DNA of 64,000 bases from Pipra filicauda. Lineage: Eukaryota; Chordata; Aves; Passeriformes; Pipridae. The notes under the pieces were generated by a model. It saw only the letters and a program-made list of their open reading frames with translations. It was not told the DNA's origin and searched no databases. The stretch spans positions 2,475,790-2,539,789 of the forward strand of contig NW_024104998.1 in the NCBI RefSeq assembly GCF_003945595.2. Reading direction: 5' to 3'. The translations under genes were made by a program, and so were the position numbers. Below are positions 53,681 through 64,000 of the stretch, piece after piece; position 1 is the stretch's first letter, and each line of letters begins with the position of its first letter.

Positions 53681-56600
53681 GATGCATTCGAATTCTTGAT
53701 ACAAACCGAAACAAACTCATTCCATAAGCAAATGAGACAAATCCCACCTAAAAGTGATTACCAGTAGCGCGCTTAGCGGTCCTCCCCGCATCGCTCTGGA
53801 AACTAAATAAGCGTCTTAAAAGTATAAAGAGATTAAAGCGTAAACCCAGTGTAAAGATACTAGGCATTACAGGAATTTTCAGCGAGTCATTTGACGAGAT
53901 AACTTTTTACCATCGTTGTTTGTAGCAATGCTCCCGAGAAGGGAGACACTCACCCCCTCCAGCTCCTGCCACTCCTATTAGGGGGCTGTTTGTTGCACTC
54001 ACATTCGTACCTCTTCCGTGGGAAAGAGAGAAGCCGTCTTCATAGGATCTCACACAGCTTTTCCTCTACGCTCTTTCAACACACAGTTAGTAAGCTGGGA
54101 GCCGGACACGGACAACGTGGATGTCAAAAGCTTTTCTGGCACTTGGGTCATTGGTTCCCTCAGTCCAGGTGTCCGTGTCAATTCCGCAGCCATGGGGGCC
54201 ACTACAGCTGCAAAAATATTTCAGGCTTCTCCAGAGGAAGTATGACACTCTTCCACATCGTATCATTTGTGTCTGGCCTACTCAATCTCTCTTGGGTTTA
54301 GGGGGAAAGCACCTTTTGGGAGAAGGGACGGTTTGTGGTTGGAGAGGCATTGCCTGCTCCAGTGCAGTTGGGCCCGCACAATCACTCAGAAAGGGGCCAG
54401 CAGCTGGGGAGGTGTTGCTGTCCCATGCTTTCGACTGAAAAATGTGTTGAAAAGCTGATAGCACGTGATGGTGCAGTAGAATACATTCCCTGTTCTTCAC
54501 CGAGGTCTTCCGTGAAGTTAAAAATAGCAAGTGGAAGTAATATTTAAAAAAACACTTTGAAGCACCACATGCCCCAAGTATACCTTCACCAAATTTGCCC
54601 AGTTGATGATTGTTCTATTTTTAATTTGCAAAAAAAAGAAAAAAAAACAACAAACCTACACAGAGGTATCCTCCCAAGTTACTAAATGTAATCAGTTTCA
54701 GTTTTCTCTTGCAGTATGTTGACAGATCAGACAGAAAACAGCCTAGAAACACTTATCCCTAAGTCTGTTTTTCTGCGTGTATCACTTAACTGTACCTCTG
54801 TTCTACCAGGCACCCTGGTGTAGTGTAAACTCACCTGGAACTCCCCTTGCTTTCAAAGATTTAAGTTCTCCAAGATTTAGGGGCAAGAGAAACTCATTCT
54901 GAGACCAACTGCCAGCAGCCTCACTGCTCCCTCTAGAACCTGTTTCAGTTTCTTGTTGAGCAGAAATCAGATCGCAAAGCTGCCAAGCATGAAAAGTGTT
55001 CAAAGAATATTGTGGTGACAGGGTGAGACAACCAAAGAAATGCAGCATTTCTTTAAGAAAAAGAAGTATATTAGCATGGCAGCAGCAGTGAGGGGGGACA
55101 TGGGTAGGTACTTAGATAAATGTTTGTCCCAAGGAAAAAAGAATTCCCTAGTCTCTAGTGCATGCCTCTTGCAGATGGCACAGAACCAGCTCCTCGGGTC
55201 CCATAGATCACCCTCAGGCCGTGGCCTGTGAAATCAGCTGGCTTACTACGTGGGTCTTAAAAATGTGCAGGGAGTCTCCCAATGCTTTCAAACATTAGAA
55301 GAAACAGCATCTGCAAACAGCACTTTCACAGGACAGGGAGAGTTACGGCTGCTCTCCAACTCCTCAGCGAGAACAGGAAAAGGACAGTAAGGAAAAGTGC
55401 TGCAGGGGTTTCACCACTCCAAGGTGGGACACCATCCAGGTGTGGCACAAGTTCACACACATGCACACTCAATGGTAGTACCAGACATGGACAATATACA
55501 TCATTGCATAGTGGCTATGAAGGAAAAGTTTTTGAAACTTTAACTTGTGCTTCCGCCAGTCCCCAAAGAGAAAGACGTAACTCCATGAGTTACCATCAAG
55601 GCAGCTCCGTAGGAGAGTGAGGAAGCATCAACATGGCAGTCTTCATGATTAACCTTATTGGTAATAGCTTATTAAAATATCCAAGAGATGACAGGGATGA
55701 AAATTCACTTGTAGCCAGCCACCCAACCCTTTATGTGCTGGGACGAAGTAATCCATCTGATGTAGGCAGCCATTTGGCTCGCAGATTAGAAAGAATTTGC
55801 ATTAATGGCTGAGAATTTCAACAGCAGTTGCAGAGCAAGGGTATATGTACCAACAAACCCCCAACGAATTGCTACACTTTACCTAACTAGGTAAACTCTC
55901 AAGGTGGGGATAGTTTGTACAAAGCTGAGCCAGTCACTGTGTATGACAGGCGTAATTGCGTAGAGATAAGTTAATGTACTCCGTAAGAAGTACAGCATTG
56001 AGATTACTGTGCAGCATTTAAATCTGTTTTAAAACATCAGTATTACAAAATGCAAATGATTTAGCATCACATGAAAATACAAAGGCAGGTTACTTATTCA
56101 GCAGCCTTTGAAGAACTAGCATCTGTTTTAACAGCCAGGTACAGTGAAATGTGATCTTAAGATCTAGACATTGTCACTTCTGCAGGCGGCAGATGACACC
56201 TCAGAAGTCGTTAGTCCCCAAACAAGCCATGCACAGAGAAGCCTTCGGGCCACAAGGCACCAGCAGTCTGTGCCTCATTCCTGACAACCCAGTCCAGATA
56301 TTGAGCTTCTTTGAGAGCTTCTGAGAGCTGCGCACAGGGAGCTCAGAGCAGCCCACCTCGCTGGAGAGCAGCTCTGTTAAGAACATCTGGTTCCTCACCT
56401 GCTCAGCACTGTGATGGTCCAAACCACACATCAGTTCCAACAGAAAGTGCTTGTGCTGGTGCCATGCCCTCCAGCTGGCTTCTTCTAAAAGGCTTTTTTG
56501 CTCTGGTGAAGGAACTTGAAGCTCCCAAGGAAATTCTGTACAGATGTACCCAAACCTCAACAACTTCTCTCACAGCCTTGCTTTTACTTCTGTTTGTACA

Positions 56601-59151
56601 AGGAGAGATGTAAAACTGCACCAGGAGCCCAAGCTTGTGCTTGGAGTAGCTGCCCTCTGAGCACTCCAGGCTCAGTATTCAGGATGCCATTTCACGGCCT
56701 CAGACAAGCTAAGGCATCGTGTTTTGTCCCATGATTGCTGGGAAGTGGCTTCAAAATCACACGACCCTGACACCCACTCATGTTTTATTAATCTCTGAAC
56801 ATTGTTTCAGCCAAATGAAGTGAAAAAGACAAATGCTTTCTTTTTCTTTCACAAGTGAAAGTTTTACTCAAAGTTTCTCAAAATTTACACAGCAATGGAA
56901 GCCCACAAGACGAACAGTGGGTAGTGGCCAAAAGGGCACAGATGCTAATGATATGCCACATGCTGAAGGAAAACAATATCTCTTCTTCAGAAGAGATCAT
57001 TAACCAACCTACAGCACACTGAAATACTGAAAGCACGTGGATTTTGGTAAGTACCAGGAAGCAGCAGACTCATATCAGAAAGAACAACTTTAACGATTTC
57101 AGCTGAAGAGCTAAAAGTGTTGGAAATACAAGTGCTACAAGGAGCCACCCTGTGGCACCAGCAAGCTAAGGGAACGGAGGGTGAGCCAGGGTAGACACTT
57201 GTGTTGGTTGGTTGGTTTTTGTTTGGAGGTTTTTTTTGAAACTCAAGGCAGCCAGAGTGACAAAAGCTGGAACTGGCCCAAACAGCCACTTCTGTGGCAG
57301 GGAACTCCTTAACTGTGGAACTGAACCAGAAAAGCAGAGGGGCAGCAAGCTCCAGCAGTTCATGTCCAGATTCCACTCGCCTTTGCCAGGCCTTACAGGG
57401 GCAAAGCTTTCTGAGGGATATCAGCATTCTCTGTTGCCCCACTTTCAGGAATCCAACAATAACAAGAATTAATACTGCTCCCAAAGTTAATTCTTTTATG
57501 AGGAAGTGTTCTGATACAGCAGTCTCTCTCAGAACAAGGGTAACAACATCTAGCTCTCTCTTGGCTAACTTAAGGACATAACCAAAGACTTTTAGGGGGT
57601 AATAGGTAGAAATGCTGCCTGAAACAGCACACACTAACTTGTCACTGCGGGTTGTGTGGGTGCACACACAGCTGTAGGCAGCTGCCCCCAACCTGCCTGC
57701 ACTCTCCCCCTCAAGTGTCCCCAAAATACAGCTGGGTACTGCCACTTTACCCATGATGATCTTCACAGATGGACGTGCCAGCAGCACAGAGGTGATAAAC
57801 AACTCTCTTTCCCTCCCAAATAGACTCACCACTTAGTTTACTGTTGTACGAGGCAAGATCACTTGGCTTTCCAGCTAAATTCTGATTTAACAGGCCAGTG
57901 ACTGACTGCTCACCTCAGGCCTCTGGTTCCCATTACTACTGGAGACAAGACCAGGCAACCCCTTTAATCGGGAACAGTAGTGAGTTCTTATAAAAATGGA
58001 GCAATGCTGCAGAACTGACCTACTCCACATCATCACTGCTCCTGAGGATGTTTGCTCTTGGATCATGACATGAACTGACAGCTTCACGGTCGGTTTTGTT
58101 TTCAACGTGCATGAGCAGCATTAAGGACTCCCATTTCCATCTTTGACGGCTCAGCAGAACGAGCCTCTTCTTATATGGAGAGACAAAGCTATCGCAGCGC
58201 TGACAATTTCTGACCTTTGTCCCTAATAAATGGAAGGCATCATATCTAAGAATGAAGTCACACACCCGCCGAAACTATCAGCTGACATAAAAATACGGCA
58301 ACTCATCTGCTTAGCAACACGGGCTGCCACCAACTTCACTTCCTTCTTAAATACAAAGTTCAGTTCACGGGCTCCGCCCTGACTCAGAGCCGCCTGTAAA
58401 ATTGGATCTGACTTGCCGAGAGGTCACGTCTTCTCACTCTGAGCAGGACTTTCCACAGCAGCTATATTTCATTGGAACTTCCCAACGCGCAGGCAGGGAA
58501 GGCAGGAGGGTGGGAGGGAGGCGCACTGCAGTCACAGAGTTCACCTGCCGAGGAGGCAAGGGACTGACTTTCACGTTCCCATTCAGCTGGCCTTCCAAAC
58601 AGATTTTTCAGAACAGGTACTGAAAAACTTGTTCCTTCTGTGGACTGGGGAGCAAGAGTGATTTCTCATGTTTATTTCCTGGGCTTGCACATGCAACGAC
58701 TCAGGTGCAATATTGTTGTATACAGTCAGATATACCTACAGATGTTCTCATTGCTTGTTTTCAAATGGGAGGCAATGTAAAACCCATGGCCAAACACACA
58801 TTTATATTATGGTTGAAAAATACTTAAAAACGTGCTATTTTTGCTACTTTGCATTTAAAAATTGTTTCTTGAAACTGTCACACCACAAACGCCGTAAGGA
58901 CTACTTTACATGCGTTCAGTTTTATAACTTTTTAGGTAACTTTTTTTTTTTAATAACCATGTGTTTTTTTAAAAATTCTTTATAAAACTGCAAGTCAACA
59001 ACAATTAAAAAAAATCCATTTACTTACATAGTTAACTTAAATGTGGTTTCTCTCTGATTCTTTTTCTATTCTGAAAGAGGATCAACTAATAGGATGATAC
59101 CGTTTTCTCATTAAACTCAGGTCCATTCCCCTCTCTGCTTGGTAAACTTGT
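53681..59151. other. Intergenic sequence upstream of CHD7
   Basis: No gene or recognisable mobile element is identified. The stretch contains an 18-base dyad at 55878-55895 inside a non-repetitive block (about 55700-56100), a GC-richer patch at 56200-56560 with an unassigned 120-codon minus-strand ORF, and a 281-codon minus-strand ORF at 56987-57832. The second ORF runs through a TTGG/T-rich low-complexity tract and matches nothing I know. Neither is called a gene. Confidence 0.7.
55878..55895. promoter_or_regulatory. Dyad TTTACCTA-AC-TAGGTAAA
   Basis: Two perfect 8-base inverted arms are separated by two bases, giving a compact symmetric site suited to a dimeric DNA-binding protein. It lies in non-repetitive sequence about 2-3 kb upstream of the CpG island. 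The binding factor is unknown. Confidence 0.4.
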
Positions 59152-59930
59152 AGGAAGAGGGCTGAGAGGGATCTGAAGAGACCATCTGGTCCCCTCTGGA
59201 CACACAAAGATGGGATAAAGTAGCCCCAGACAATCCCCAACAGATGTTTGTCTAACCTGTTCTTAGAAACCCTTCATGAAGCAGAGACCCGAACTTCCTA
59301 AGCAGCTTGTTCTGGTATTTCACTATAATGATTTAAAAGTTGTTGTGGCATCTCCCCCCACTCTCCTAATATCCAATTTAAATGATCCTGCCACCCTCCT
59401 AACATCCTATCTGAGACATTTTCCCTCTGTACAGATCTGGTTTCTCTCATCTTTCCCCCAGCATTCAAAAACAGTTGATCAAACCTCTTCTAATATTTTA
59501 CACATTGGAAAATTTATCCGATTTCCTCTAAACATTATATTTCAGGCTAAACATCCTCCCTTCCTTCACCATTTCCTTTTATATTCTACATCTCCTATTG
59601 CTTTGTTGCACTGTCCTATACTTTATTTTTCAGCACAGAACACGAAACCAAGGGCAACGTGGCCGTTGGGACCTTACCAGCACTCGGTGGAGTCATCTTT
59701 ACATTGTTCTGATGACTTACATATGCCACCTATTGATAAATCCTAAGAGAGCATTTCGCAGGAGCATTGCAGTGTCCACTGGTATTTTGTTAGTGATGCT
59801 CTACAAACTCCCTCTAACCATCTACCTTGATTTCTCCACAAAACTGATGATTTATTTTTCTTTTGCACTTAGGAAGTTCACTTTGATTTCTGAACTGCTC
59901 ATCTGTAGTCCTCCCACCTGGCTGTAATTG
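59152..59930 (-). mobile_element. Old CR1 LINE fragment, antisense to the window
   Basis: Read in order, the landmarks are 'GATCTGAAGAGACCATCTGGTCCCCTC' near 59170-59196, 'AACAGATGTTTGTCTAACCTGTTCTTAGAAACCC' near 59239-59272 and 'CCTAATATCCAATTTAAA' near 59365-59382. A 'ACCAGCACTCGGTGGAGTCATC' type segment follows near 59676-59697, then 'GAGCATTTCGCAGGAGCATTGCAGTG' near 59749-59774. These match the reverse complement of old archosaur/turtle CR1 in order. It is heavily diverged and non-coding, and the right end is approximate. Confidence 0.72.
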
Positions 59931-60599
59931 AGACATTTCATAAACATGCTCTGCATTACATCAATCCAGATTATTCTTTGTGTTTTCTTACACCGGATTT
60001 ATAAGGATACTATACTAGTGCCTCACAGAAGAGTAACTGGTGACAGCTCTTCTGTCTCTTTCCCTCTCTGTCTTGTCCTTCCTCTCTTCAGATGGGCGTG
60101 CATGGAAAATTTGGTTTCAGAAGGATATGGGGACATGCATAAAATCATCGTATGTTTATACAGAGAAAAAAGTAAAATAAATTGTTCCTTCAGACCCAGC
60201 CCTGAGAAAACAGTCCCATACATGGTTAGGATGAGGAAACAATTTTGTACATAGTTAAGTTTAATGCTCATGGAACACAGTAGCGAAGGTGGCAGCTGTG
60301 GTCTTCATTTCACTGGCATAAAACACTTTAAGAGAAGGGCCGAAACTCTGAATATGCATCAATACTCTGTGATGGAAAGAACATAACTTAGAGGCAAAGG
60401 GGAATGCACTCACACTGTAGCCTGCATTGTTGTGGATACTGGGACATTTAAAAAGTGTGAGATACATTCATCAAACATATAAGGACTTAAACTTACTTGC
60501 ACCATCTTCGCAGTTCCTCACAACCCAGCCGAACCTGTATCCCTTGTGGAGCACTTCACTGCAAGAAAAGAAGCAACTGCCTCGCTAAGTACAGTTTGA
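59931..60599. other. Intergenic sequence, no feature seen
   Basis: Unique-looking AT-rich sequence between the old and the younger CR1 copies. Short ORFs on both strands overlap and match nothing recognisable. Confidence 0.6.
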
Positions 60600-60789
60600 T
60601 CATAGAATCATAGAATAGTTTGGGTTGGAAGGACCCTTTAAAGGACATCTAGTCCAATGCCCCTGCAATGAGCAGGGGTATCTTCAACTCAGTCAAGTTG
60701 CTCAGAGCCCCGTCCAAACTGACCTTGGATGTTTACAGGGATTGGACATCTACCACCTCTCAGGACAACCTGTTCCAGTGCTTAACCGC
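60600..60789 (-). mobile_element. CR1 LINE fragment, left part, interrupted by an LTR
   Basis: It starts with ATCATAGAATAGTTTGGGTT and GGAAGGACCCTTTAAAGGAC, the reverse complement of the CR1 3' end. It continues through 'GTCCAATGCCCCTGCAATGAGCAGGG' and 'CAACCTGTTCCAGTGCTTAACC' segments and stops exactly at the LTR at 60790. The remainder resumes at 61849. The LTR insertion therefore postdates this CR1 copy. Confidence 0.93.
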
Positions 60790-61848
60790 TGTATTGGGTT
60801 TCTGTGGCCAGGTTTTGGTAGTGGGGGAGCCACAGGCTCCTGTAAGAAGCTGCCAGAAGCTTCCCCCATGTCCTGTAGAGCCAATGCCAGCCAGCTCCAA
60901 GACAGACTCGCTGCTGGCCAAGGCTGAGCCAATGAGAATGATAGTAATGTCTCCATGATAACATATTTAAGAAGGAAAAAATGTTGTTGGGCAGATGAAA
61001 ATTGCAGCCAGAGAAGAGTGGAGTGAGAACAAGTGAACAGCTCTGCAGACACCAAGGGCAGTGGAGAAGGAGGGGGATGAGGTGCTCCAGGCATTGGAGC
61101 TGAGGTTCAGACCGTGGTGCAGACCATGGTGGAGCAGCTGTGCCCCTGCAGCCCATGGAGGACCATGGGGTTGCAGAGATCCACCTGCAGCCTGTGAGGG
61201 AGACCCAGGCTGGAGCAGGTGGATGCCCAAAGGAGGCTGTGACCCTGTGGGAGGCCCATGCTGGAGCAGGGTCCTGGCAGGGACCTGCAGCCCATGGACA
61301 GAAGAGCCCATGCTGGAGCAGGTTTTCCTGGAAGGACTTCTGGCTCTGTAGGGGACCCACACTGGAGCAGCCTGTGCCTGAAGGACTGCACCCCATGGAA
61401 AAGTGACCCATGTGGCAGAAATCTGTGAAGAACTGTTGCCCTTGGGATGGACTCATGCCAGAGAGGTTTGTGAAGGACTGTCTCCTGTGGGAGGAACCCC
61501 ACAGAGAGCAGGGGAAGGACTCCCCTTCCTGAGCAGTGGCAGAAACAACCTGTGATGAACAGACCATAACCCCATTCCCTGCGCCACTGAGGGGGAGGAG
61601 GTAGAACTTGGAAGGAGGGAGCGGTGGGGGAAAGGTGTTTTTAAGATTTATTTTACTTCTCATTCTCCCGCTCTGATTCTGTTAGTAATAAATTTAATTA
61701 ATATCCCGACTTTGAGACAGTGATTGATAAGTGATCTCTCTTGGTCCTTATCCTTCGTTATATTTTCTCTCATCTGTCCAGTTGCAGAGGGGAGTGAGAG
61801 AGAGGTTTTAGCGGGTACCGGGTGTCCAGCCATGGTCAACCCACTACA
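60790..61848 (+). mobile_element. Solo LTR of an endogenous retrovirus (ERVL-like), nested in CR1
   Basis: A 1059-bp element starts TGT and ends ACA and is flanked by a 5-bp target-site duplication (ACCGC left, ACCAC right, one mismatch). The start TGTATTGGGTTTCTGTGGCC and end GGTCAACCCACTACA match an avian LTR family I recall as ERVL-like; 5-bp duplications suit that class. Inside are a TATA-like ACATATTTAAGAAGG near 60961, an imperfect repeat region with CCATGCTGGAGCAG units (about 61130-61500), and an AATAAA signal near 61687. No internal retroviral genes are present, so it is a recombined solo LTR. The ORFs within it on both strands come from the repeats. Confidence 0.88.
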
Positions 61849-61890
61849 ACCACCTGCTCTGTAAAAAAACTTCTAATCACCTAAGTATTT
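61849..61890 (-). mobile_element. CR1 LINE fragment, right part after the LTR
   Basis: The CR1 consensus resumes after the target-site duplication with ACCACCTGCTCTGTAAAAAA and CTTCTAATCACC, which continues the sequence broken off at 60789. The end is approximate. Confidence 0.8.
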
Positions 61891-64000
61891 ACAACAATAC
61901 ACCATTAATTGAACCTTAACAAATATTAAAACCGAGTTTAACAAAATGTACTCTGATAACACCAACTCACAGATAAAGGAACACCTTACTTCATGCTTAC
62001 ATTTCACAGGAGACATATAAGATCTGATTCCATGAGGTGGTGCATACTTGCCACCCATGCCAATGTGATTTGAAAGTAGAGGTGTTCAATAACACTGAGT
62101 GCCAAACGTGAAGAAATAAATATAGAGTCACGGGGCGGCGTTAAAAGCACCACCACCACCCGACAAGACCTCATTTTGTATCCTCCATTTTGCACCTTTT
62201 CTGCACCTGTCTTACGTAAATATCTAAAATTTGTCTTATCCTTAAAGAGGAACGCCTTGACTCTGCAGCACTGAGGGAAACTCCCCTGAGAACCTGCCAA
62301 GAAACTCACCTCTCCTGTGCACAAGACTGTTTATACTTTGGGCATTACAACCAACTTACACAATCATTGTATTTACCTGAACATTCTGGGCAGACGAACA
62401 GAACTTGCTTGTTTCAGTTAAGGCAGAAAGACTTTGTGCCTTCATCCTGTGGTTGCCGAGAAGGGAGGGGACATGCACTGCATCTGTAACGCCACAGGTC
62501 ACACTCCACAGGCTGCACACTTCAGTGGCGCTGCACAGAACGGCACAGCTTTTAAGCAATGGACCGATTGTTTTCTCTCTTAAAAAACGCAAGCCAGAAC
62601 ATGCCGTATTTTTCGCACCAAGAGTACAGATTATATCAAGGCTTCCAAGGTGGCAGGTTTTTACCTGAAGCTTGTCTATAACTTAACAGAAAAGCTGTAA
62701 AACAGTTGCTAAAACATAAAGACAACTGATGCGGTGCCGGCGCTAATAGTCATCTTTGGTGTAGCAGGTTACTAACACGACTTTTGAGTCAGAACACTGC
62801 ACATGCTGCCAGATTTTTTTATTTAGTAAGTAACATACCACACACCATGTCCACCTTGCAATCTGTAGGGAAATAAGAAATGTTGACACAAGAGCTAAAA
62901 AGCCCAAACTCGATGGCAGTCACATTGATGCCAACTTCTTGGAACCCAAGTTTAATGATGCATAAAAGCTGCTTGCTTTCTTCAGAGGTAACCTTAATTT
63001 TTTAAGTTACATTTGCTGTTGTACAACCACCAGAAGTAGTACATTATACACAACAAAACTCCTCAGAACATCGATGAATCAACATAAGTAAAGACAGATA
63101 TTCTAATATATTGGTCAAGTGACTACAACTCTCTTAGTTTTGTAGCTTAGTTTGAAAGGCAGGCAGTTCTCAGGGCCTGGATGAAAGGGAATTGCAGCAG
63201 GATGAAGGGAGGAGCAGGAAAAGGCCCACTTCCACCTGCAGTTGCTTTTTATAAGCCTCCCTGCTCCTAAATAGGCAATCCCAGTGCTTACAAGGATTGC
63301 CCCATGGGAACCTTGCTGACAAAGGCCCAAATACACAGTTTATTCTTGATCCTGAAAAAAAACCAAAATGAGAGCCTTCAGAGAAATAAAGAGAGGGATC
63401 ATCTGTTCAGTTCAACATGCTGGAAGGACGTTTCTCTCTCACTACTCTCCACAGAGATTTAAGGCTAGCCAGGCACAGATTCCCAAAGAGATGGAGCAAC
63501 AGCACTTACCGTAATAAAAGGATCAGTGTACCTAGGTCTTGGATTTTTTTTCAAGCAGAAAATATTATTATGCTCAGAAGTTCTCCAACGCCAAAGACAG
63601 CAGCACATCTAACACTATGGTGTCCTAGGTATCTTTTACATGTTTATACAAAGGCACAACAGTATTGTAAGGGTTATCATCAAAGCCAGTAAGTCCTTCA
63701 ACCCTCCTACAAATCCCTACAAACAATCTTCTGAAAAACAAAGATACCACTACACACACGCACACACCCCCCTGAAAAAATTACAGGCAATATGTGTTTT
63801 TAAACCCTCACTGATCTTTCCCCTAGTCTAAATGCCATAAAATCCCAGTAACTTAAACTTCTCTAAGAATTTAAAACCTATAATTCCCCACAAATCGTAA
63901 GTTTTACTACACATTTTTCACCTCCTTTAAAAACGAAAACTTTTAGCAGAAGTGAGACTATTGCTTCACCATGATTAGATATAAGCAAGAGAAAACAAAC
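61891..64000. other. Intergenic sequence to the window end, no gene seen
   Basis: AT-rich sequence with a short CA run near 63754-63770 and a T-run near 62814. No exon, RNA gene or mobile element is recognised. RAB2A, the gene expected on this side from mammalian gene order, is not visible. Confidence 0.6.

Noticed and set aside
50604..53767. Many long Pro/Ala/Arg/Gly-rich ORFs on both strands
   Set aside because: GC-rich CpG island DNA lacks stop codons in all frames; compositions are those of random GC-rich sequence and no domain is seen.
60625..61663. Long ORFs on both strands (up to 293 codons)
   Set aside because: They lie inside the solo LTR and CR1 fragment and arise from the LTR's tandem units, not from a gene.
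53682..64000. Search for RAB2A exons or another upstream gene
   Set aside because: No small-GTPase motifs or conserved exon-like frame found on either strand; in mammals the gene lies tens of kb away.
1..64000. CRISPR arrays, operons, riboswitches, prophage or other prokaryotic systems
   Set aside because: The window is vertebrate nuclear DNA with introns, CR1 LINEs and a CpG island; none of these features is present.

Overview
This is a vertebrate, almost certainly avian, genomic window. It has one recognisable protein-coding exon in 64 kb, long AT-rich introns, a large CpG island and several CR1 LINE copies of the kind that dominates bird genomes. A roughly 1.06 kb LTR of a type I associate with avian ERVL-like elements, with an internally repetitive 'CCCATGCTGGAGCAG' motif, points to a neoavian bird, possibly a passerine. 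That last step is recall, not a database search.

The gene is CHD7, on the minus strand. Exon 2 (12763-10900) holds the end of the 5' UTR, the start codon at 12588 and the first 563 codons, and ends in a phase-0 splice donor. Positions 1-10899 are the 5' part of intron 2. Positions 12764 to about 52343 are intron 1 (about 40 kb). A CpG island at about 50.7-53.7 kb is the promoter and untranslated exon 1 region; the exon 1 boundaries are only candidates. Positions from about 53.7 to 64 kb are upstream intergenic sequence. No part of a neighbouring gene is recognised there; in mammals the next gene on that side is RAB2A.

Repeats are mainly CR1 LINEs. Three short or young-looking fragments are at 1676-1965, 20605-20660 and 34649-34711. 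A more degenerate copy is at 7540-7805. Two old, turtle/archosaur-like copies are at about 36730-37882 and 59152-59930. One CR1 at 60600-61890 is split by a complete solo LTR with a 5-bp target-site duplication. A few microsatellites and purine tracts are also present.

Points for a second look: three tiny overlapping upstream ORFs and two short dyads in the CHD7 5' UTR; a secondary CpG-rich patch inside intron 1 (19.0-19.75 kb) beside an 87-nt hairpin; a TATA-like palindrome with CRE and GC boxes whose order suits divergent transcription; and candidate conserved non-coding blocks. I found no convincing new protein-coding system. The longer unassigned ORFs look like chance intronic or intergenic ORFs.
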